DNA of 64,000 nt, taken from positions 3,472 through 67,471 of the forward strand of contig CAUVYH020000021.1 in NCBI GenBank assembly GCA_963556065.3. Direction: 5' to 3'. A program made the translations under genes and the position numbers. This DNA comes from JBAXTE01 sp963556065 (lineage in GTDB: Bacteria; Bacteroidota; Bacteroidia; Bacteroidales; WCHB1-69). Each line of letters starts with the position of its first letter. Position 1 is the stretch's first letter. Positions 8,940-18,421 of this stretch are shown one piece after another. The notes under the pieces are model-generated. The model saw only the letters and a program-made list of their open reading frames with translations, ran no database searches and was not told the origin of the DNA.

Positions 8940-9749
8940 TTATAATTCGTGCTCTTTCCGTTTTCGATACAAATCGTAAGAATAAGTTACCATGATGATT
9001 GTAATGAAAATTCCAATTAACGTTTGAAGTGCTACTAAGAAACGGATAAATGTGGAGTTCGGCAACATATCTCCATAACCTACGGTTGCCTGAGTAATGG
9101 TGCTAAAATAGAAAAAATCGATAAAGTTCCATCGCAGAAAGTTATCGCTTTTTAAGGCTGTAAGAGCTTTTGAGTTATCCTCAAGTCGAGTGGAAATAAC
9201 TTTGTAGCCAAAATCCTCAGCGTTTTTTTGATCGGAAATAGTCGCTTTTAAATTTACTTCGTTTTCAAAAAAAGGTTCTAAAGTCCCTGGAGAGTAGAGT
9301 CTTATATGGTGTGTAAGAACATCGCCAAGTGCATTGTGTTTGAAAACAAGCTTATTAAGAGCTAATTCAATAGATGCGGATTTGTAATTCCATCGTAAAA
9401 AAATGTATTTATAATCACTGAATAAGGTGTCTGTGCGTGGGTTTTGCCCCTTTTTTAACCGTTGCTGAACCAGCTTTAAATTTGTAGCTTCAATTTCCAA
9501 ATTATGAATTTGAGCACTATCTTCTCTAATTTGGCTGCTTAATTTAGATTGATGTACATCTTTGGCAAATACAAAGCTTGAATGATCAATGTTGTAGCTA
9601 ATATAGTAGATATTTGCAAAAATTACAATGATAAGCAAATAGAGATAAAATACCCAGCGTAAGCGGAAATTCCGATTGGCAAGCGATTTCTGAAAGTGTG
9701 CCAAAAAAAAATCGTAAAATAATCGAATAATCCGAATTAGCATTTTCAT
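8940..9749 (-). CDS. two-TM potassium channel with a large extracytoplasmic insert
   Basis: Ion-channel protein with the selectivity filter TVGYGD (in TITQATVGYGDMLPNS), specific for K+. One hydrophobic helix lies at about residues 32-55 (VFYLYLLIIVIFANIYY) and a second after the filter (FLVALQTLIGIFITIIMVTY). About 155 hydrophilic residues separate the first helix from the pore helix, far more than the short turret of a KcsA-type channel. No RCK/TrkA domain follows the last helix. A TTG at 9770 lies inside the -7 element, so I place the start at the ATG at 9749; a second ATG at 9743 is equally possible. Confidence 0.8.
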   Translation of the reverse strand: MKMLIRIIRLFYDFFLAHFQKSLANRNFRLRWVFYLYLLIIVIFANIYYISYNIDHSSFVFAKDVHQSKLSSQIREDSAQIHNLEIEATNLKLVQQRLKKGQNPRTDTLFSDYKYIFLRWNYKSASIELALNKLVFKHNALGDVLTHHIRLYSPGTLEPFFENEVNLKATISDQKNAEDFGYKVISTRLEDNSKALTALKSDNFLRWNFIDFFYFSTITQATVGYGDMLPNSTFIRFLVALQTLIGIFITIIMVTYSYDLYRKRKEHEL

Positions 9750-9767
9750 ATTATCGGTTTTAAAATG

Positions 9768-9775
9768 CAAAAGTA
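9768..9775 (-). promoter_or_regulatory. -7 element upstream of the K+ channel gene
   Basis: Reads TACTTTTG on the minus strand, an exact TAnnTTTG match 18 bases before the ATG at 9749. It argues against translation starting at the TTG at 9770. Confidence 0.5.
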
Positions 9776-9807
9776 AGAATTTGTGAGGAACATAAATTAT
9801 TATTAAC

Positions 9808-9837
9808 TTTGTAGGTTCTAAAAAAAATGTATTTTTG
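9808..9837 (+). promoter_or_regulatory. promoter of the phosphohexomutase gene
   Basis: TTTG at 9808-9811, 18-base spacer, TATTTTTG at 9830-9837; the start codon follows 47 bases later. Confidence 0.65.
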
Positions 9838-9884
9838 AAAGATTTAGTGTTATAAATAAAGATAGAAACATAAAATATTTAATT

Positions 9885-11231
9885 ATGAGTGCTTTTAAAG
9901 CTTACGACATTAGGGGAATCTACAATAAAGATTTTAATAAAGAGGACGTGTATCGCATCGGATTTTATTTGCCGCAACTTTTGCATGCCGATAAAATACT
10001 AGTGGGCAGAGATGTTAGAGTCTCTTCTCCCGAAATACTTGAGGCACTGGTTAAAGGAATCACAGATGCCGGAGCCGATGTTTATAACATGGGCCTTTCA
10101 ACAACACCAATGGTTTATTATTTTACAGCCAAACACCACTTCTTGGGCTCGGTAATGATTACGGCATCGCATAATCCAAAAGAATATAATGGACTGAAGG
10201 TCTCCCGCGAAAATGCATTGCCTGTTGGTTTCGATACCGGCTTGGGAGAACTGCAGAAACAAGTTGAATTGAGATTGCCGATTACTCCGGTTGAGAATAA
10301 AGGAAAAGTGATCGAATATAATGTAATTGACGAGTACGTTGAATTTCAGAAAAGCTTTCTGAAAGATATTTCCAATCTCGATATTTCCATCGACTGCTCG
10401 AATGGAATGAGCTCTTTGTTGGTGAAAGATGTATATGGTGATACTCCGCATTATCTCTATAACATTCTTGATGGTACATTTCCAAATCATGAACCCAACC
10501 CATTGGAGGAGGAAAATGTGGAAGATCTGAAACATTTGGTGTTGAGACAGAAAAGTGACGTAGGTGTTATTTTCGATGGGGATGCCGACCGGGTGATGTT
10601 CGTTGATGATGAAGGTCGTTTTATTCGTCCCGATTTGATGATTGCGGTATTGGCTGAATATTTTATTAAAGAGCAGGGGCGGAAAGGAAATGTGCTTCAG
10701 GATATCAGGACTTCAAAATCGGTAAGTGAATATATCACTAAGCTCGGATCTAATATGCACATGTGGCGAGTGGGACGTGCTTATGCGGCACTTAAACTTC
10801 GCGAAATCGACGGGATCTTCGGAGGAGAGTTGGCCGGACATTATTATTTTAAAGATTTCTATTATTCGGATTCCGGAATATTGGCTGCAACGCTTATCCT
10901 TGGTATTGTGGCGGATTTAAAACGGAATAATAAAGCCCTTTCTACACTTATTGATGAGATAAACACTTATGCCAATTCGGGAGAACTTAATTATAAAATA
11001 AACCAAAAAGCTGAGGCAATGGAAGCCATTCGTGAGTATTTCACCTCACGGGAATCAACTGTGGCGTTTTTTGATTTCGATGGTTATCGCATTGAATTCA
11101 ACGACTGGTGGTTTAATATCCGTCCATCGAACACCGAACCTTATTTGAGATTTATTGCCGAAGCCAGATCGGAAGAACTTCTTGCCGAAAAAATCGCAAA
11201 AGCGGAGGAAATTATCCGTAAATTTAATTAA
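9885..11231 (+). CDS. manB: phosphomannomutase/phosphoglucomutase
   Basis: Alpha-D-phosphohexomutase interconverting hexose 1- and 6-phosphates, feeding GDP-mannose or UDP-glucose for surface polysaccharides. The four family signatures are in order: the phosphoserine loop MITASHNPKEYNGLK, the metal-binding VIFDGDADRVMF, the sugar-binding GGELAGHYYF, and the phosphate-binding RPSNTEPYLRF. The 448 residues and overall order fit the PMM/PGM group rather than GlmM or PgcA. The start is the first ATG after the promoter. Which sugar it prefers cannot be read from sequence. Confidence 0.92.
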   Translation: MSAFKAYDIRGIYNKDFNKEDVYRIGFYLPQLLHADKILVGRDVRVSSPEILEALVKGITDAGADVYNMGLSTTPMVYYFTAKHHFLGSVMITASHNPKEYNGLKVSRENALPVGFDTGLGELQKQVELRLPITPVENKGKVIEYNVIDEYVEFQKSFLKDISNLDISIDCSNGMSSLLVKDVYGDTPHYLYNILDGTFPNHEPNPLEEENVEDLKHLVLRQKSDVGVIFDGDADRVMFVDDEGRFIRPDLMIAVLAEYFIKEQGRKGNVLQDIRTSKSVSEYITKLGSNMHMWRVGRAYAALKLREIDGIFGGELAGHYYFKDFYYSDSGILAATLILGIVADLKRNNKALSTLIDEINTYANSGELNYKINQKAEAMEAIREYFTSRESTVAFFDFDGYRIEFNDWWFNIRPSNTEPYLRFIAEARSEELLAEKIAKAEEIIRKFN

Positions 11232-11270
11232 ACAATAATATTAAAATTCAAAACTATATAACAACACTCA

Positions 11271-12197
11271 ATGAAAAAACATCTTCTGTTATCACTTCTT
11301 CTAATCATTATAGTGACTACAGAAAGTGTTTTTCCACAAACACCAAATTCTTCCGATTCTGTAAAGTCAGCATACTCTCCCCAACGCGTAAAGTTGCTGG
11401 CGACTACGGGAGGGCTTCTTTATGCCGGATCCATGACGGGATTGTATGCCCTTTGGTATAAGGATTACCCGCAATCCTCGTTTCACTTGTTTAATGACAA
11501 CAAGGAGTGGCTACAAATGGATAAAGTGGGGCACTCGGTGACTTCGTATTCTATTTCTCAAGTTAGTTACAATGCTTGCCGATGGGCGGGAATATCAACT
11601 CGTAAATCAGCATGGTGGGGTGGTGCCACAGGATTGGGCTATTTGACTGTGATAGAAATATTGGATGGATTTTCGTCGGAGTGGGGCTTTTCCATGGGTG
11701 ATATGGCTGCAAATACGGCTGGTGCTTTCCTTTTTACCGGACAACAACTGTTGTGGGGTGAACAGCGCATTACAATGAAATATTCGTGGCATAATACCAT
11801 AGAAGCCGATTATCGTCCCGATTTGCTGGGAAAAGACAACTCCGAACGTTGGCTGAAAAATTATAACGGAAGTACTTTCTGGTTGTCGGCAAACATTGCT
11901 TCCTTTTTGCCATTGGAGACTAAATTTCCAAGATGGCTTAATCTTTCTGTTGGATATGGCGCTCAGGGGATGCTGGGAGGATATCAGAACCCGACAGAAT
12001 ATAAAAACCAGCCGTTACCGAATTTGCAGCGCCAGCGTCAATATTATCTCTCGTTTGATATCGATTTGCGAAAAATCAACACGAAATATAAGTCCTTAAA
12101 TACGGTGATTCATACATTTAACATTCTGAAAATACCCATGCCAACCATCGAATTCAATCAGGGCGGGAAGGTGAAAGGATATTGGTTATATTTCTAA
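11271..12197 (+). CDS. DUF2279 family exported protein
   Basis: A 308-residue protein with a signal peptide (MKKHLLLSLLLIIIVTTESVFPQ). The core from about residue 75 to 170 carries the DUF2279 pattern: QMDKVGHSVTSYSISQ, a Gly/Trp-rich membrane-like stretch (WWGGATGLGYLTVIEILDG) and GFSMGDMAANTAGA. The biochemical role of this family is unknown to me; proteins of this type are described as predicted periplasmic lipoproteins, but no lipobox Cys is seen here. It starts 39 bases after the phosphohexomutase stop and may be co-transcribed with it. Confidence 0.7.
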   Translation: MKKHLLLSLLLIIIVTTESVFPQTPNSSDSVKSAYSPQRVKLLATTGGLLYAGSMTGLYALWYKDYPQSSFHLFNDNKEWLQMDKVGHSVTSYSISQVSYNACRWAGISTRKSAWWGGATGLGYLTVIEILDGFSSEWGFSMGDMAANTAGAFLFTGQQLLWGEQRITMKYSWHNTIEADYRPDLLGKDNSERWLKNYNGSTFWLSANIASFLPLETKFPRWLNLSVGYGAQGMLGGYQNPTEYKNQPLPNLQRQRQYYLSFDIDLRKINTKYKSLNTVIHTFNILKIPMPTIEFNQGGKVKGYWLYF

Positions 12198-12292
12198 AAT
12201 TAATAAGGAGTAGCGGGTATAACATTTATTTTAGATATTGTTTCAAAGCAGGCACATTAATGCTTTAAATTTGCCAGAGGTGATCTGTGCGA

Positions 12293-12919
12293 CTATTGTT
12301 TTCTAAATTTGCTTTTGGAACAACGATGTCTTATCCACTTATTTGCTTTATAGGTTAGGTAAGCACACCCGCTTCCAATAATGGCTCCCATAAAGACATC
12401 CGAAGGATAGTGAACCCCCAAGTGCATGCGGGAATAGCCCACGGTGCCGGCCCACAAATACATGGGGGCAACGATGTACCATTTGGGATAACATAAGCTC
12501 ACGGAGGTGGCTACTGAAAATGCAGTGGAAGTATGGCTCGAAGGGAATGATGGCGAACTTTCGGTAACTGCCGGGTCTAATAATAAAGGGTATTCAAGAT
12601 AGGGTCGGGTTCTATTAATGCTGTATTTTAATCCTTGTGTAAAAGCTATTCCCGCAACGATGGAAGCTCCAACCATAACCCCATTTTTTAGGGTGAGACT
12701 GTCTTTGGTAATTAGTCCATGGAGCAGGATTGAAGCAGGAGTAATTATAGTTATAGGGAGTACGGAGTTGCTGATGGTGTTAAAAAATGGATCTAATTGC
12801 TTGTTTCGATCCGCATTAATACTTTTCAGAAGATTGATGTCCCAATTCTGAGCAGAAACTGTTTCCCCTTCAAGTATGAAAAATGAAACAAAAAAGAATA
12901 CAGCTATTTTAATTTTCAT
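12293..12919 (-). CDS. PAP2-family phosphatase
   Basis: Membrane phosphatase of the type 2 phosphatidic-acid phosphatase family, acting on lipid phosphates such as undecaprenyl pyrophosphate at the outer face of the inner membrane. The three motifs are visible: KYSINRTRPY, SPSFPSSHTSTAF and SRMHLGVHYPSDV, with the catalytic His residues in the second and third. I start at the ATG at 12919, which gives a clean signal peptide (MKIKIAVFFFVSFFILEGETVSAQ), not 33 bases upstream. The physiological lipid substrate is not deducible. Confidence 0.88.
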   Translation of the reverse strand: MKIKIAVFFFVSFFILEGETVSAQNWDINLLKSINADRNKQLDPFFNTISNSVLPITIITPASILLHGLITKDSLTLKNGVMVGASIVAGIAFTQGLKYSINRTRPYLEYPLLLDPAVTESSPSFPSSHTSTAFSVATSVSLCYPKWYIVAPMYLWAGTVGYSRMHLGVHYPSDVFMGAIIGSGCAYLTYKANKWIRHRCSKSKFRKQ

Positions 12920-13099
12920 GTTGTGTTCCAAATTTTTCACCACTAAGCGCACTAAGATTCACAAAAAATATTTGCTTTGAAATTTGTCTGCCGTTAAGCA
13001 TGCTATATTCTCCTTTAGACTTGCTTTGCGTAATCTTCAAATCAATTAATTTTAAATCTTTTTCAACTTCTTTAGACTCGCTTCGTGTCATTAACGCAT

Positions 13100-13150
13100 T
13101 ATTAAATTAGCAAATTAGCACATTGTTAAATTAGCACATTAGCACATTAA
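13100..13150. repeat. short tandem-like AAATTAGCA/GCACATT repeats
   Basis: Several overlapping copies of AAATTAGCA and TTAGCACATT lie next to the 3' end of fmt. Related words (GCTAATGTG, TTAGCACATT) recur at 41110-41145 and 41435-41470, so this is a member of a dispersed low-complexity family. Confidence 0.6.
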
Positions 13151-14094
13151 ACGGTTAACTCTCCGCAACTAAATCTGAATCCTCTTAAAAACTCATCAAT
13201 TTTCATTCTCTTTTTTCCCATTAGCTGAATATCTTTCAAAATAATCCATCCATCGGCACAAGCCACTTTTAGTTCGTGTTTGTAATCGGAGGCAAAAGTT
13301 CCGGGCGATTGGTCGTGATTTGATTCTGCTATTTCAATAGTGAACACTTTCATCGAAAGGAGCTCCTCATTATTGCTGAATTCAAAGAATGCTGCCGGGT
13401 AGGGCGAAAGGCCACGAACTTTGCAATCGATTTGATGACAAGTTGCATTAAAATCGATTTTGCAATCGGTTTTAAATATTTTCGGAGCCGTTTTAAGTGT
13501 CGCCGGATCAATATCGGATTGTTTGGTGAGTCTTACCTCGTTATGCTCAATCATCCTCAGCGTTTCTAAAGTAATAATTTTTCCCTCCTCGCACAATTTA
13601 TCGTGGAGACTACCTGCAGTTTCCGTTGGTGCGAGCAACACCGAACGACTGGCAATAATGGCACCGGCATCGATTTCGTGGTTAAGGAAAAAAGTGGTGA
13701 CCCCCGACTCTTTCTCGTTGTTCATTACCGCCCAATTGATAGGGGCAGCACCGCGATACTGAGGAAGGAGCGAAGCATGAACGTTAAATGTGCCTTTAGA
13801 AGGCATACTCCAGACCACTTCGGGAAGCATTCGGAATGCTATGACAATAAATATATCGGCATGAAAACTTTGCAGTTGGGCTAAAAATTCCGGATCTTTC
13901 AGTTTTACAGGTTGTAATACCGGTATTTGATTCTCCAAAGCCACTTTCTTCACGGCCGATTCATGCAACTTTTGCCCTCTGCCCGCAGGTTTATCGGCAA
14001 CGGTAACTACTGCTGCAACATCTGCCTTATTTTGAATTAAATGCGATAAAATATCAGCCGCAAAATCCGGAGTACCCATAAAAACAATTCTCAT
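13147..14094 (-). CDS. fmt: methionyl-tRNA formyltransferase
   Basis: Formylates initiator Met-tRNA using 10-formyl-tetrahydrofolate. The N-terminal MRIVFMGTPDFA, the folate/catalytic region VHASLLPQYRGAAPINWAV with its His, and the downstream Asp in NHEIDAGAII are diagnostic; a C-terminal tRNA-binding domain (VRGLSPYPAAFFEF) follows. I start at the ATG at 14094 rather than 14115, because MRIVFMGTP is the conserved N-terminus. The length of 315 residues is standard. Its usual partner def is not adjacent. Confidence 0.95.
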   Translation of the reverse strand: MRIVFMGTPDFAADILSHLIQNKADVAAVVTVADKPAGRGQKLHESAVKKVALENQIPVLQPVKLKDPEFLAQLQSFHADIFIVIAFRMLPEVVWSMPSKGTFNVHASLLPQYRGAAPINWAVMNNEKESGVTTFFLNHEIDAGAIIASRSVLLAPTETAGSLHDKLCEEGKIITLETLRMIEHNEVRLTKQSDIDPATLKTAPKIFKTDCKIDFNATCHQIDCKVRGLSPYPAAFFEFSNNEELLSMKVFTIEIAESNHDQSPGTFASDYKHELKVACADGWIILKDIQLMGKKRMKIDEFLRGFRFSCGELTV

Positions 14095-14195
14095 ATCAAT
14101 TTTTTTGCCTTGCAAAGATAATGAGAATGTTTCGATTTTTTTTTATTTTGAGTTAATAGCAATTAATCAGCCCATTAATTTATAAATCAAACTCT

Positions 14196-15089
14196 TTACT
14201 CAATAGTAAACCGTTTTTTTAAGTTCAGGTTCGAGTAATCTTCATATACGCAAATATCATAATCCCCTTTGGGCCAATTTTTTATGTTCAAGTTGAGCTT
14301 ATATTCATGATTACCTGGATTCATTGTTTCCGCTGAAACCGGTGTGCCCATTAACCGGCCTTTGGGGCTACGAATATTAATAGAGATGATGGCATTCTTG
14401 TTAACGTAATAGCTGATTTTTCCATATAACTTTTCCGGGCGTTCCGAAAAGAGCATAGTGGTATCTTTTTCATAAGTGATCGTGTACCAAGGTAAAACGA
14501 TCCCTTTTATTTTTGCAACGGTATTTCTTAATAGCTCAATTTCTTCCATTTTTTCATGATGTATTGAGGCGATGGAGTGATTGTCCGACAGTACCCAAAC
14601 GGCATTTTGAACGGCATTTGATGGAAAGTTGTTTCGGTTGATGACTTCTGCCAGCTCAATCCATTCAGCAGGAGCCATATAGCCGATATTGAATTTTACA
14701 TTCTTGGCTGGACTCTCTTTAGTTGCCCTGCAACAGAATCCAAATCCGTCAGTGGCAAGCGATGTCAGGGGAGGAAGGATAATAAGGTTCTCTTTTACAA
14801 TAAAAATGTCTTGATACGAGGAGTCTTCACAGACAATTCTTCGACCTGGCTCCAGTTTTACAAACAATGTGTCGGAAGTCCGGTTTTTTAATGTAAAACG
14901 TAGGCAGTTTTCCTGATGTCCCCCTTTGCCGGTGATATCTACCGTGAGTTTGTGGTTTTCAATTTGCTTAGATATAGATAGATACTCCCGACTATTTGAG
15001 ATGTTTGTATTTGAGAGGGACAGCACAATGATTAGCATGATTATTAGATTGCTTGTCAAAACCTTCAAAATTGTATTTGATTCCTTCAT
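14196..15089 (-). CDS. hypothetical exported protein
   Basis: I do not recognise the family. The 297-residue product has an N-terminal hydrophobic segment (LTSNLIIMLIIVLSLS) that fits a signal peptide or anchor. The first half has a beta-rich pattern (LRFTLKNRTSDTLFVKLEPG), like an Ig-like surface domain; the last 80 residues (SINIRSPKGRLMG...NWPKGDYDICVYED) look like another beta-sandwich with a FlgD-like or propeptide-like Ig pattern. No catalytic motif is seen. Codon use is like its neighbours. Confidence 0.6.
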   Translation of the reverse strand: MKESNTILKVLTSNLIIMLIIVLSLSNTNISNSREYLSISKQIENHKLTVDITGKGGHQENCLRFTLKNRTSDTLFVKLEPGRRIVCEDSSYQDIFIVKENLIILPPLTSLATDGFGFCCRATKESPAKNVKFNIGYMAPAEWIELAEVINRNNFPSNAVQNAVWVLSDNHSIASIHHEKMEEIELLRNTVAKIKGIVLPWYTITYEKDTTMLFSERPEKLYGKISYYVNKNAIISINIRSPKGRLMGTPVSAETMNPGNHEYKLNLNIKNWPKGDYDICVYEDYSNLNLKKRFTIE

Positions 15090-15200
15090 TATTGTGAAAT
15101 TTAGAAGTTATAGAAAATCAAAACGTTAAAGTTAATCTTTTTATTATTCTTTTGTTTAGTCAGGTTGATAATAATAGGGTTTTTCTATAAACCGATCAAT

Positions 15201-15286
15201 CCCGAAAAAACAAAAATCTTCGATTTTATTTTTTTTCGTGGATCCTGGAAAAATTGAAAAAATCGGAGATTTTTTATTTTTCGGGA
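15201..15286. repeat. palindromic repeat element (CCCGAAAAA...TTTTTCGGG)
   Basis: An 86-base segment starts CCCGAAAAAACAAAAATC and ends ATTTTTTATTTTTCGGG, with nested stems such as AAAATCTTCGATTTT and AAAATCGGAGATTTTTT. Two further members lie at about 39287-39384 and 39395-39516. It sits just downstream of the GH3-beta-lactamase gene and could also end its transcript. Confidence 0.7.
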
Positions 15287-15307
15287 CTTATAAACTATCC
15301 ACCAACC

Positions 15308-18250
15308 CTACTTAATCGTACTCTTAATTGCCTGATAAATCAGTTCCTGAATTTCGGTTCTAATTCCAAGCTTAGCCAGTCGATTGTTCTCAGCATCGGG
15401 GTACACCCTGTTCGATAAAAATACATAAGAAAGGTTATATTCGGGATCGCACCAAACAAAAGTGCCTGTAAAACCGCTGTGTCCAAAGCTTTTGTCTGAC
15501 GCAGAAGGGGCACATGGGGATGCTCCTTCCGTTGAAGGCTTGTCGAATCCTAAGCTTCTTCTGTTATTGATCTCTTGAGAAAACCAGTGTTTCGTAAATT
15601 TGTGAATAGTGGCCGGTTTAAAATACCGAACTCCGGCATACACCCCTTCATTTAGCAGCATTTGAGTCAATACAGCCACATCCGAAGCGTTGGAGAAAAG
15701 TCCTGCATGTCCGGAAACTCCTCCAAACAATGCAGCTGTTTGATCGTGAACGGTTCCATGAACTGTTTGCATTCTAAATAAAACATCGTGTTCGGTAGGC
15801 ATAATTCTACTTTTGGGAAATCGATCCAATGGCAAATAGCCCATTGTTGAAAGGTTCATGGGAGCATAGAAAATGCTATCGACGAAACGATTAATAGGAC
15901 ATTTAACAACCGTTTCAACCAACTCTTTAAGTATAATAAATCCCAAATCACTGTATTGATAGGGTTTGGTAGAATCGAGAGGCGATGCCGCTATCTTTAT
16001 TAGAATAGAGTCTTTAATAGCCCTTGAAACATACATACTGTCGGCTACCTGATAACAATATTCGGCACTTTTTACTTTTTTAAAGATTGTGGAATCTGGA
16101 ATTCCTTTTATAACGTATGTGTTCCAAAATGGTATAAATGGTTTTAGTCCGGCATTATGTGTGAGTAATTGAGCAATAGTGATATTCGATTTATTGGTGT
16201 TGTTCAGCCATGTAAGATACTTAGAGGCCTTATCTTCAAGATCAATGGCCTTGTTTTCATAAAGTTTCATTACTGCTAAAGTTGTGGAAAGCGTTTTTGT
16301 TACTGATGCTAAGTCATAAATATCCGTGTTCTCTACCGGGCTTTTATCGATATAGGTCGGTGTTCCATACGACTTGTTGATAATCAATTGACCTCGGTAT
16401 GCAATAGCAATTTGGCAACCCGGAAAAACACGAAGTTTAATAGCTCTCTTCACAATCGAATCTATTTTTTTGAAATAATATTCGGGCAGATCAAATTGTG
16501 CCGGTTCAGTGATCGACATTCTTCCTATCGTGCTTGTGTTTGTACCGGCTCCTGCGGATAATTCGTTTGAAACGTTGACGGAGAGTCTTCCGTTTGCCCT
16601 ATTTGATCCCATAATTACTTGAGCTGCTGATTCTTCGGCCATCAATGTCGGTTGATAAGCTTCAACAATTACCGGGTAGTTTCCTGTTGAAGGGAGCTTT
16701 TCCAAAATATAGGGATTACCGAAAACCGAAAGAATTACTTTGGTACGTTTTGATAGGGTATCGATAAACTTTATGGATTCGTCGCTAACTCCATAGCCGC
16801 GCTGAGGAAGTTGTGAGGTATTGTGGATGGAAACAATTACCGTACTATATTTGGACAACACGTTGAGCATGGAATCCGATTGCTTGTAGTCGAAATTTGG
16901 AGCAAAATTAAAATGAGAAAAGCGACCGTATATCGACAGGGTCTGCTGAAATTTGTTGGTGTTCTCACTTCCTATTGCCAGTGTGGCATCAGTGGTGTAA
17001 TCGGTGTTGGGTAACGGCAGTGCATTTGTCTTATTTCCTAAAACGGTAATTGAAGCTTCGGTTAGTTCTCTAACCAAATGTTTTGTCGATTCAGGGTTTA
17101 GATCTTCGATTAGGCTTTGTGTTGGAATTTCAAAACATTCGTTAATTTTAAAATGCTCTTTGTATCTTAAAACTTTAAGGCATTTGGACGTAATCAACTC
17201 TTCAGAAATAAGGCAGCTATCCACGGCGTTTTTAATCGTTTTAATCGCTATTTCAGGATCCACAGGGAGTAGTAAGATGTCGTTATCGGCAACAAGTGCA
17301 GCAAGTTCACATTCGCCGGGTTTGTAAAATTTAGAAACTCCTTTCATGTCAAGAGCATCGGTGATGATTAATCCGTTGAAATTAAGTTTTTTGCGGAGTA
17401 AATCTTGAACGATTGCGTTAGATAAACTGGAGGGCCTATTCCGAGTGGTATCAAGGGCAGGGACGAAAAGGTGTGCAATCATTACTGAGCTGATACCGCT
17501 TTCGATAAGCCTTTTAAAAGGATACAGATCAATGGAGTCGAGTGTAGCGACAGAATGATTGATAATGGGTAACGCTAAGTGGGAGTCGGTTTCGGTGTCG
17601 CCATGTCCCGGAAAATGCTTGGCGCAGGCCATCAGCCCGTTATCCTCCATTCCCATCATATAAGCAATGGCCTTTTGGGTGACGTTATCCCGATCGGAAC
17701 CAAACGAGCGGCTGTTGATGACTGGATTTTTGGAGTTACAGTTAATATCTGCATCCGGAGCGAAATTTAATCTAATACCGGCTCTTAAAAATTCGCGGGC
17801 AATCTCTTTTCCCATCCGGTATATCAGGCTGTTGTCCTGAATGGCTCCCAATGCAATTTGACGTGGAAACATGATCGTACTGTCAAGTCGCATCGATAAG
17901 CCCCATTCTCCATCGATGGAAACCAATACGGGAATTTTGCTGACTGATTGTATTCTGTTGATGAGATTTACATTTCGGACAGGACCTCCCTGAAACATGC
18001 ATACTCCTCCTAATTCCAATTTGGAAATGGTTTCGGTAATTTGCTTTGAATACTTGCCGTTTTCGTTCGAAACCACCCGAATCATAATTAGCTGTGCAAT
18101 CTTTTGCTCCAGCGTCATGGTTTTTATCAAAGAATCGGCCCATGGGTAAGGTTGAGGGTAAGGGCGAACAGTAGTGGAATCGATAACGGAAGAATAGCTT
18201 TGCAGCCAAAAACATAATGTGAAAAGAAAAGTATATAGTATTTTATTCAT
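15308..18250 (-). CDS. beta-N-acetylglucosaminidase (GH3, NagZ-like) fused to a serine beta-lactamase-like domain
   Basis: A 980-residue exported fusion with a signal peptide (MNKILYTFLFTLCFWLQSYSS). Residues of about 35-370 form a GH3 domain with the NagZ signature CAKHFPGHGDTETDSHLALP and the predicted nucleophile region LIITDALDMKGVSKF. A GH3 C-terminal domain follows (about 385-590). From about 605 to the end lies a class C beta-lactamase/DD-peptidase-like domain: SxxK in LASVTKTLSTT, a YSD variant of the YxN motif in YQYSDLGF, and HSGFTG in place of KTG. The pairing suggests murein turnover in the periplasm. True beta-lactam hydrolysis is doubtful. Confidence 0.9.
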   Translation of the reverse strand: MNKILYTFLFTLCFWLQSYSSVIDSTTVRPYPQPYPWADSLIKTMTLEQKIAQLIMIRVVSNENGKYSKQITETISKLELGGVCMFQGGPVRNVNLINRIQSVSKIPVLVSIDGEWGLSMRLDSTIMFPRQIALGAIQDNSLIYRMGKEIAREFLRAGIRLNFAPDADINCNSKNPVINSRSFGSDRDNVTQKAIAYMMGMEDNGLMACAKHFPGHGDTETDSHLALPIINHSVATLDSIDLYPFKRLIESGISSVMIAHLFVPALDTTRNRPSSLSNAIVQDLLRKKLNFNGLIITDALDMKGVSKFYKPGECELAALVADNDILLLPVDPEIAIKTIKNAVDSCLISEELITSKCLKVLRYKEHFKINECFEIPTQSLIEDLNPESTKHLVRELTEASITVLGNKTNALPLPNTDYTTDATLAIGSENTNKFQQTLSIYGRFSHFNFAPNFDYKQSDSMLNVLSKYSTVIVSIHNTSQLPQRGYGVSDESIKFIDTLSKRTKVILSVFGNPYILEKLPSTGNYPVIVEAYQPTLMAEESAAQVIMGSNRANGRLSVNVSNELSAGAGTNTSTIGRMSITEPAQFDLPEYYFKKIDSIVKRAIKLRVFPGCQIAIAYRGQLIINKSYGTPTYIDKSPVENTDIYDLASVTKTLSTTLAVMKLYENKAIDLEDKASKYLTWLNNTNKSNITIAQLLTHNAGLKPFIPFWNTYVIKGIPDSTIFKKVKSAEYCYQVADSMYVSRAIKDSILIKIAASPLDSTKPYQYSDLGFIILKELVETVVKCPINRFVDSIFYAPMNLSTMGYLPLDRFPKSRIMPTEHDVLFRMQTVHGTVHDQTAALFGGVSGHAGLFSNASDVAVLTQMLLNEGVYAGVRYFKPATIHKFTKHWFSQEINNRRSLGFDKPSTEGASPCAPSASDKSFGHSGFTGTFVWCDPEYNLSYVFLSNRVYPDAENNRLAKLGIRTEIQELIYQAIKSTIK

Positions 18251-18421
18251 TTTTTTATCTTTTATTGGCTATCTTTTTGATTTGTAGCTAATTAGTGTTT
18301 GATTTTAGAGTGGTGCCTGTTTACTTGCTTATAATAACAGTCAAAATAACTAATTATTTCGTTATTATTTCTACCTTTGAATCATGATTTATAAACATTT
18401 ATTCGTTAACTATTTCAATTT

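Noticed and set aside
12909..13091. 60-residue frame upstream of the PAP2 gene
   Set aside because: It is built from dispersed spacer words (TTTAGACTCGCTTCG) and overlaps the PAP2 start; no gene-like composition.
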